Source: Alphaproteobacteria bacterium (GTDB lineage Bacteria; Pseudomonadota; Alphaproteobacteria; Caulobacterales; Maricaulaceae). From it: a stretch of 64,000 bases of DNA. The notes below the pieces were generated by a model, which did not search any database, had not been told where the DNA came from, and worked only from the letters and a program-made list of their open reading frames with translations. Below, piece after piece: positions 59,577 through 64,000 of the stretch. Position numbers and translations under genes: made by a program. Position 1 is the stretch's first letter. Each line of letters opens with the position of its first letter. The stretch is taken from positions 1 through 64,000 of the forward strand of contig WGNH01000001.1 in assembly GCA_016124665.1 (NCBI GenBank), read 5' to 3'.

Positions 59577-60313
59577 TGCCCCGCTACAAGCTGACAATCG
59601 AATATGATGGCGGCCCCTTCATGGGCTGGCAGTGGCAGGATCACGGCCCCAGCGTGCAGGGCAGTCTGCAGCGTGCGGCGGCGAAGCTGAATGGTGCGCC
59701 CGTCGAGGTTATCGGCGCGGGCCGGACCGATAGCGGCGTCCACGCGCTGGGACAGGTGGCGCATCTGGATCTGGTGAAGGATTTGCGCCCGGACACGGTG
59801 CGCGATGCCATCAACCAGCATCTGCGCCCCGACCCGGTTGCGGTGCTGGACTGCGTGGAAGTGGACACGGATTTCCACGCCCGGTTTTCGGCCACACGGC
59901 GGCATTACATCTATCGCATCATCGACCGCCGTCCGCCGCTGACGCTGGACCGGGGCAAGGTCTGGCGCGTGCCGGTGAAGCTGGATGCCGACGCCATGCA
60001 CGCCGCGGCGCAGTGCCTGGTGGGGGAACATGATTTTTCCACCTTCCGCGATGTGCAGTGCCAGGCAAAGTCACCGGTGAAGACACTCGACCGGATTTCG
60101 GTGCGCCGGGTGGCGGACGAGGTGGAGCTGACCTGCTCGGCGCTGTCCTTCCTGCACCGCCAGGTGCGCTCGATCACCGGGTCACTGGTCGAGATCGGGC
60201 GCGGCAAATGGACTGCGGCGGATCTGGTGCAGGTGCTGAAAGCCCGCGACCGGGCGGCTTGCGGGCCAGTCGCGCCCGCCGATGGTCTTTATCTCGAGCG
60301 GGTGAACTATTAG
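59576..60313 (+). CDS. truA: tRNA pseudouridine(38-40) synthase TruA
   Basis: 245 residues. Start [19 protein letters not shown], catalytic Asp in [14 protein letters not shown], and the late [21 protein letters not shown] are diagnostic. ATG 59576 shares one base with the fmt stop (TGATG). Its end overlaps by four bases with the converging membrane protein gene. Confidence 0.97.
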   Translation: MPRYKLTIEYDGGPFMGWQWQDHGPSVQGSLQRAAAKLNGAPVEVIGAGRTDSGVHALGQVAHLDLVKDLRPDTVRDAINQHLRPDPVAVLDCVEVDTDFHARFSATRRHYIYRIIDRRPPLTLDRGKVWRVPVKLDADAMHAAAQCLVGEHDFSTFRDVQCQAKSPVKTLDRISVRRVADEVELTCSALSFLHRQVRSITGSLVEIGRGKWTAADLVQVLKARDRAACGPVAPADGLYLERVNY

Positions 60314-60882
60314 CGCACCAGCTCGATGAGGGCGAAATCGACAATGACGGGGATGAGCCCCATGACGATGCCGAGCCCGGCCGGCAGGCCCAGCGCGGCG
60401 ACCGCGATCCGGGCGTGCAGGAAGAAGCGGAAGATCAGATAAAAGCTGGTCAGCAGGCTGTAGGACACTGACGCGCTGGAAAGCCCGGCCAGATAGAACA
60501 GGAAGATCAGTCCCTGCATCAGGAAAAGAAAGAGCACCGCCCAGTTGTGCAGGATTACCCAGTGCACAAAGCGGTGCTTGACCCCGGCAATGCGCGTCAG
60601 CAGCGCGGCCAGGACCGGAAAGACCAGCCAGATCCGCACCAGATCAATGGCGAAATCACTGCCGGTATAGCTGTTCTCGAAACCCGGTGACAGCTCGGTA
60701 AAGAGCCGCGTCGTGCCTTGCAGGATGAACCAGAAGACCGGCAGAACGAACAGCGCGGCACTGAAGCTGCGGACAAATCCGCCGGCACTCAGATTCAGAT
60801 GACGCTCCCAGTCATCGCGAAAGGCCATGGCGTGAAGGACAGCCTTCAATCCCGAATAGGCCTCATACATCAGGCGGATCAT
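60310..60882 (-). CDS. Four-to-five helix inner-membrane protein, unknown function
   Basis: 190 residues. Hydrophobic segments around 40-57, 80-98, 108-130, 138-153 and 165-185, with a soluble start ([22 protein letters not shown]). It overlaps the dapE stop (ATGA), so it is the last gene of a run with an HAD phosphatase, dapD and dapE. No catalytic motif seen; I do not recognise the family with confidence. Confidence 0.75.
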   Translation of the reverse strand: MIRLMYEAYSGLKAVLHAMAFRDDWERHLNLSAGGFVRSFSAALFVLPVFWFILQGTTRLFTELSPGFENSYTGSDFAIDLVRIWLVFPVLAALLTRIAGVKHRFVHWVILHNWAVLFLFLMQGLIFLFYLAGLSSASVSYSLLTSFYLIFRFFLHARIAVAALGLPAGLGIVMGLIPVIVDFALIELVR

Positions 60883-62021
60883 GCGGGCAGTCCGAAATAG
60901 GCTCTGATCAGCCGGGCATAGATACGGGTCAGGGTTTCGATGTCGCGTGTGTCCACGCGCTCATCCACCTGGTGCATGGTGGCGCCGACCAGGCCGAATT
61001 CGGCGACCTGCGCATAATGGCGGATAAAGCGCGCATCGGAAGTTCCGCCGCCCGTTGTCAGGGCCGGTGTCAGGCCGGTCTCGGCCTCGATCGCGGCTTT
61101 CAGGGCGCTGGTGAAATGATCCGGCGTGGACAGAAAGGCTTCGCCGGTGACCGTCAGATCCAGCTCGATCCGGCCTTCAAAGCCGACGCCGGCCGCCTTG
61201 GCCTCGGACTCGATCCAGCGTTTGAGCTCATCGCCCGTATGCGCCGTGTTGAAGCGGATATTGAATTTGGCGCGGGCTTCGCCGGGAATGACATTGTGCG
61301 GTTCATTGCCGACATCAATGGAGGTGACTTCCAGATTGCTTTTCTGGAAATGCGGTGTGCCATCATCCAGCACCCGAGCGGTCAGATCGTTCAGCAATTC
61401 CAGGAGTTTGGGCACCGGATTGTCGGCCAGTTCCGGATAGGCGACATGGCCCTGGCGGCCGATGACGCGGATCACGCCATTGAGGCTGCCGCGGCGGCCG
61501 ACCTTGATGGTCTCGCCCAGACGGTGCGGATTGGTCGGTTCACCAACAAGGACGTGATCGAAGCGCTCGCCCGCGTCGTGCAGGGCTGCCATCAGGCGTT
61601 TTGTGCCGTTGACGGCCGGACCCTCTTCATCGCCGGTGATCAGGAAGACGATGGAGCCGGGAATGTCGTGCGCGGCCTTCACCTGCGCCACAGCGGCCAC
61701 CATGGCGGCGAGTGCGCCCTTCATGTCGGCGGCGCCGCGGCCCCAGAGCACGCCCTCCTCGATGCGGGCCTCGAACGGGCCATTGGTCCAGCTCGCCGCG
61801 TCGCCGGGCGGCACCACATCGACATGGCCGGCAAAACCGAGCACCGGACCGTCCGAGCCCAGCCGGGCATAGAGATTGTCGACCTCGTCAAACGGATAGC
61901 GCCGTGCCGCAAAGCCGACCGCCTCCAGCGCGCCCTGCAGCACGTCCATCACGCCTTCGTCTTTCGGGGTAACGGAAGGCGCGCGGATCAGCGCCTGGGC
62001 GAGCGGGAGGGGGTCGGTCAT
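60879..62021 (-). CDS. dapE: Succinyl-diaminopimelate desuccinylase
   Basis: M20-family zinc enzyme of the lysine/diaminopimelate pathway, 380 residues. GFAGHVDVVPPGDAASWTNGPFE, GAADMKGALAAMVAAVA, LITGDEEGPAVNGT and the final GTSDARFIRHYAQVAEFGLVGATMHQVDE are the DapE blocks. Its ATG lies one base before the dapD stop region on the same strand, so both are made from one mRNA, in pathway order dapD then dapE. Confidence 0.96.
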   Translation of the reverse strand: MTDPLPLAQALIRAPSVTPKDEGVMDVLQGALEAVGFAARRYPFDEVDNLYARLGSDGPVLGFAGHVDVVPPGDAASWTNGPFEARIEEGVLWGRGAADMKGALAAMVAAVAQVKAAHDIPGSIVFLITGDEEGPAVNGTKRLMAALHDAGERFDHVLVGEPTNPHRLGETIKVGRRGSLNGVIRVIGRQGHVAYPELADNPVPKLLELLNDLTARVLDDGTPHFQKSNLEVTSIDVGNEPHNVIPGEARAKFNIRFNTAHTGDELKRWIESEAKAAGVGFEGRIELDLTVTGEAFLSTPDHFTSALKAAIEAETGLTPALTTGGGTSDARFIRHYAQVAEFGLVGATMHQVDERVDTRDIETLTRIYARLIRAYFGLPA

Positions 62022-62022
62022 T

Positions 62023-62850
62023 TCAGTCCCTCAGAAGCTCATTGATCGCTGTCTTGGCACGGGTGCGTTCGTCCACGGTCTTGACGATGACGGCGCAGGC
62101 AAGGGATGGGCCGCCCTTGGGATCGGGCAAAGTGCCGGGGGCCACCACCGCATAGGGCGGGACTTCGCCATAAGTGACTTTACCGGTGGCGCGATCGACG
62201 ATCTTGGTCGAGCCGGAAATGAAGACGCCCATGGCCAGCACGGCGCCCTCGCGGACGATGACGCCCTCGACCACCTCAGAGCGCGCGCCGATGAAGGCGC
62301 CATCCTCGATGATGGTCGGATTGGCCTGCAAAGGCTCCAGCACGCCGCCAATGCCCGCCCCGGCGGAGACATGCACATTCTTTCCGATCTGGGCGCAGGA
62401 GCCGATACTGGCCCAGGTGTCGACCATGGCGCCTTCGCCGACATAAGCGCCGATATTGACGTAGGAGGGCATCAGCACGGCTCCGGGCGCGATGAAGGCG
62501 CCGCGGCGCACGGCACAGGGCGGGACGGCGCGGAAACCGGCGGCCCTGAACTCGGCCTCACCCCAGCCCTCGAATTTGGACGGGACCTTGTCCCACCATT
62601 TCGCGCCGCCAATGCCGCCTCCGATCACGCCCATCGGATTGAGGCGGAAGGAGAGCAATACCGCCTTCTTGAGCCATTGATTGACCACCCAGCTGCCGCC
62701 GGATTTTTCCGCCACCCTTGCCTTGCCGGCATCCAGCAGACCGATGGCTTGTGAAACGGCGTCGCGGACATTGTCTGTCAGGGCGCCGGGATCATCGCGT
62801 TTGTCCCAGGCGGTGTTGATGACGGTTTCGAGGGCGGCGAGATCGGTCAT
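62023..62850 (-). CDS. dapD: Tetrahydrodipicolinate N-succinyltransferase
   Basis: 275-residue trimeric left-handed beta-helix enzyme. Hexapeptide repeats run through about 105-230 ([58 protein letters not shown]). [15 protein letters not shown] is the DapD-specific loop. ATG 62850 overlaps the stop of the HAD gene (ATGA) and gives the usual family length; the frame continues upstream without conservation. Confidence 0.97.
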   Translation of the reverse strand: MTDLAALETVINTAWDKRDDPGALTDNVRDAVSQAIGLLDAGKARVAEKSGGSWVVNQWLKKAVLLSFRLNPMGVIGGGIGGAKWWDKVPSKFEGWGEAEFRAAGFRAVPPCAVRRGAFIAPGAVLMPSYVNIGAYVGEGAMVDTWASIGSCAQIGKNVHVSAGAGIGGVLEPLQANPTIIEDGAFIGARSEVVEGVIVREGAVLAMGVFISGSTKIVDRATGKVTYGEVPPYAVVAPGTLPDPKGGPSLACAVIVKTVDERTRAKTAINELLRD

Positions 62851-63545
62851 GCGGCTTTGTCTTTCGTTTTCGCGGTGGAGAGGAAGGTTTTCAGGCAATC
62901 CACGGCAAAATGGACATGGTCCGGGTGATCCTCCGGTCCGGCACTTTCCTCGTCGCGCGGACCCGGCCTGGCGCGCACCAGAATCGTGGTCCAGCCCAGC
63001 TCGTGCGCGGTCTTGAGGTTGCGGATCGAGTCCTCGAAAAACGCGCTTTCGGGTGCTTTCACGTCAAAGCGCGACGTGAAAAGGTCGAAGCCGGACCGGT
63101 GCGGCTTGGGCTGGAAGTCCGCCGCCTCGACATCGAACATGTCATTAAAACAGTCCGACAGGCCGAGATGATGGCAGATGTTTTCCGCGTGTTTCATCGA
63201 GCCGTTGGTATAGACATAGCGCCGTCCCGGCAGGGCGCGGATATGCGCGGCCAGCTGCGGATCGGGGGTGATCACGCTGTGATCGATGTCATGGACGAAG
63301 TCGAGAAAGTCGCGGCCATTGCGCACCTGGCCATTCGCCATCAGCCCGTTCAGCGTGGTGCCGTATTCGCGCCAGTAGTCCTTCTGCACCTTGCGGGCAT
63401 CCTCGTGTGTCAGGTTCAGCTCACGCGCGACAAATTCCGTCATCCGGCGATCGACCTGTGACATGACGTCGGCGTCGGACGGGTAGAGCGTATTGTCCAG
63501 ATCAAAGACCCAGGTCGATATGTGTGAAAGGTCGGGCGGGCTCAT
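62847..63545 (-). CDS. HAD-family pyrimidine 5'-nucleotidase
   Basis: 232 residues. [22 protein letters not shown] is motif I with the cap insertion of SDT1-type nucleotidases, [19 protein letters not shown] is motif II, and the later [18 protein letters not shown] gives the Lys and acidic residues of motifs III/IV. This gene beside dapD-dapE is a common alphaproteobacterial arrangement. Substrate likely UMP/CMP or similar; not proven. Starts with an ATGA overlap on the DUF1036 gene. Confidence 0.9.
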   Translation of the reverse strand: MSPPDLSHISTWVFDLDNTLYPSDADVMSQVDRRMTEFVARELNLTHEDARKVQKDYWREYGTTLNGLMANGQVRNGRDFLDFVHDIDHSVITPDPQLAAHIRALPGRRYVYTNGSMKHAENICHHLGLSDCFNDMFDVEAADFQPKPHRSGFDLFTSRFDVKAPESAFFEDSIRNLKTAHELGWTTILVRARPGPRDEESAGPEDHPDHVHFAVDCLKTFLSTAKTKDKAA

Positions 63546-64000
63546 TGTCCGGGGTCCTCCGGAGCGGGCTGCTGCGCCGGCACCCTGAAATCGGCAATTG
63601 TCAGCTCGACGCGGCTGGTGCCGTCCACAGGGTCCGGGATCTGCCGGAAGGGGGCCGTGGAATAGCCGCGGCCGGCACATTCGGTACGGCCTTCGGCAAC
63701 AAAACGGGAGGGCGAATAACAGAAGTTTTCGGTGCCGCCCTGGAGCCGGCCGCCAGTTCCGCCCGTGCGTTCGGCATAGAACCAGGCATTGGCCGTGGAC
63801 AGATGGTCGGCAATCAGGCGGGCGCAGCCTCCGGCGTCCAGCCGCCACCAGCCTCGGGCTTCCCAGACGGATTCGCGCTGACGGCCCAGTGCGACCGCAA
63901 TCCGTCCTTCGGTCTCGTTGCAGACGACCAGGCCGGCCTCGGCATTACGGCGGATTGCGGCGGCTTCCAGAGCGTCGATCAGTTCCGGCCGCGGCGGCGT
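63542..64000 (-). CDS. DUF1036-type protein (5' end missing)
   Basis: 153 C-terminal residues are visible; the frame is open to the window edge, so start and any signal peptide are outside. Reading the reverse strand gives ...AGLVVCNETEGRIAVALGR, VWEARGWWRLDAGGCARLIA and ENFCYSPSRFV, the pattern of DUF1036 proteins (C-N-x-T ... GWW.l..G.C), with conserved cysteines that probably form disulfides in the periplasm. The end is Pro/Gln/Gly-rich. It overlaps the HAD gene start by four bases. Function unknown. Confidence 0.8.
   Translation of the reverse strand, partial: TPPRPELIDALEAAAIRRNAEAGLVVCNETEGRIAVALGRQRESVWEARGWWRLDAGGCARLIADHLSTANAWFYAERTGGTGGRLQGGTENFCYSPSRFVAEGRTECAGRGYSTAPFRQIPDPVDGTSRVELTIADFRVPAQQPAPEDPGQ

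Overview
The window reads as chromosomal DNA of a high-G+C stalked or budding type alphaproteobacterium, most likely from the Maricaulales/Hyphomonadaceae-Caulobacterales side. Reasons: a Tad/Cpa pilus locus with CtrA-like TTAR-N7-TTAA boxes, a CycM-type membrane-anchored cytochrome c, the block HAD nucleotidase-dapD-dapE / truA-fmt / def, and the ffs-dnaX-ybaB-recR neighbourhood. This assignment is inference from gene content; there is no rRNA or tRNA in the window.

Left part (1-13.9 kb): a type II secretion operon entered in the middle of gspE and running gspE-F-G-H-I-J-K-L-M-N plus one small secreted protein, with almost every gene overlapping the next. It is followed by an apparent phosphate-starvation island. 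The island has a PhnC-type ATPase, a single 689-residue polypeptide that fuses a PhnD-type binding protein to a PhnE-type permease, an OprP/OprO-type porin and a PstS-family lipoprotein. Pho-box-like sequences precede the ATPase gene and the porin gene. The PstS-like lipoprotein beside a T2SS recalls phosphate-starvation lipoproteins exported by T2SS in other bacteria.

Middle (14-27 kb): a GT4 glycosyltransferase, a minimal PutA (no DNA-binding domain), class I ribonucleotide reductase genes nrdA and nrdB (separated by an outer-membrane protein gene, each with its own NrdR-like box), amn, a tyrosine phosphatase, pabB and pabC. Then the Tad pilus locus (27.2-39.7 kb): three genes leftward (two TadE-like pseudopilins and a stand-alone secretin N-domain protein), a pilin promoter region, and rightward pilA-cpaA-cpaB-cpaC-cpaD-cpaE-cpaF-tadB-tadC, one unknown gene, a 272-bp inverted-repeat element (MITE-like) and tadD.

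Right part (39.8-64 kb): housekeeping and envelope genes. These are an M17 aminopeptidase, an NlpC/P60 hydrolase, cytochrome c, an outer-membrane barrel, an AhpD-like protein, nudC, a lipid kinase, a metallophosphoesterase, an L,D-transpeptidase overlapping an M15-type peptidase, and a small protein behind a Fur-like palindrome. The SRP RNA (ffs)-dnaX-ybaB-recR cluster follows, interrupted by an inserted Fic-domain gene whose promoter carries a 9-bp dyad with GANTC in both arms. Then come a GNAT protein, rmuC, def, an AAC(6')-like GNAT, a lipoprotein, fmt and truA, and leftward an HAD nucleotidase, dapD, dapE and a membrane protein. A DUF1036-type gene is cut by the right edge.

The least ordinary items are the PhnD-PhnE fusion in its Pho/T2SS setting, the fic insertion with its GANTC dyad, the MITE-like element ending exactly on the tadD stop codon, and the small Fur-box-associated gene. 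I found no CRISPR array, tRNA, intact transposase or prophage.
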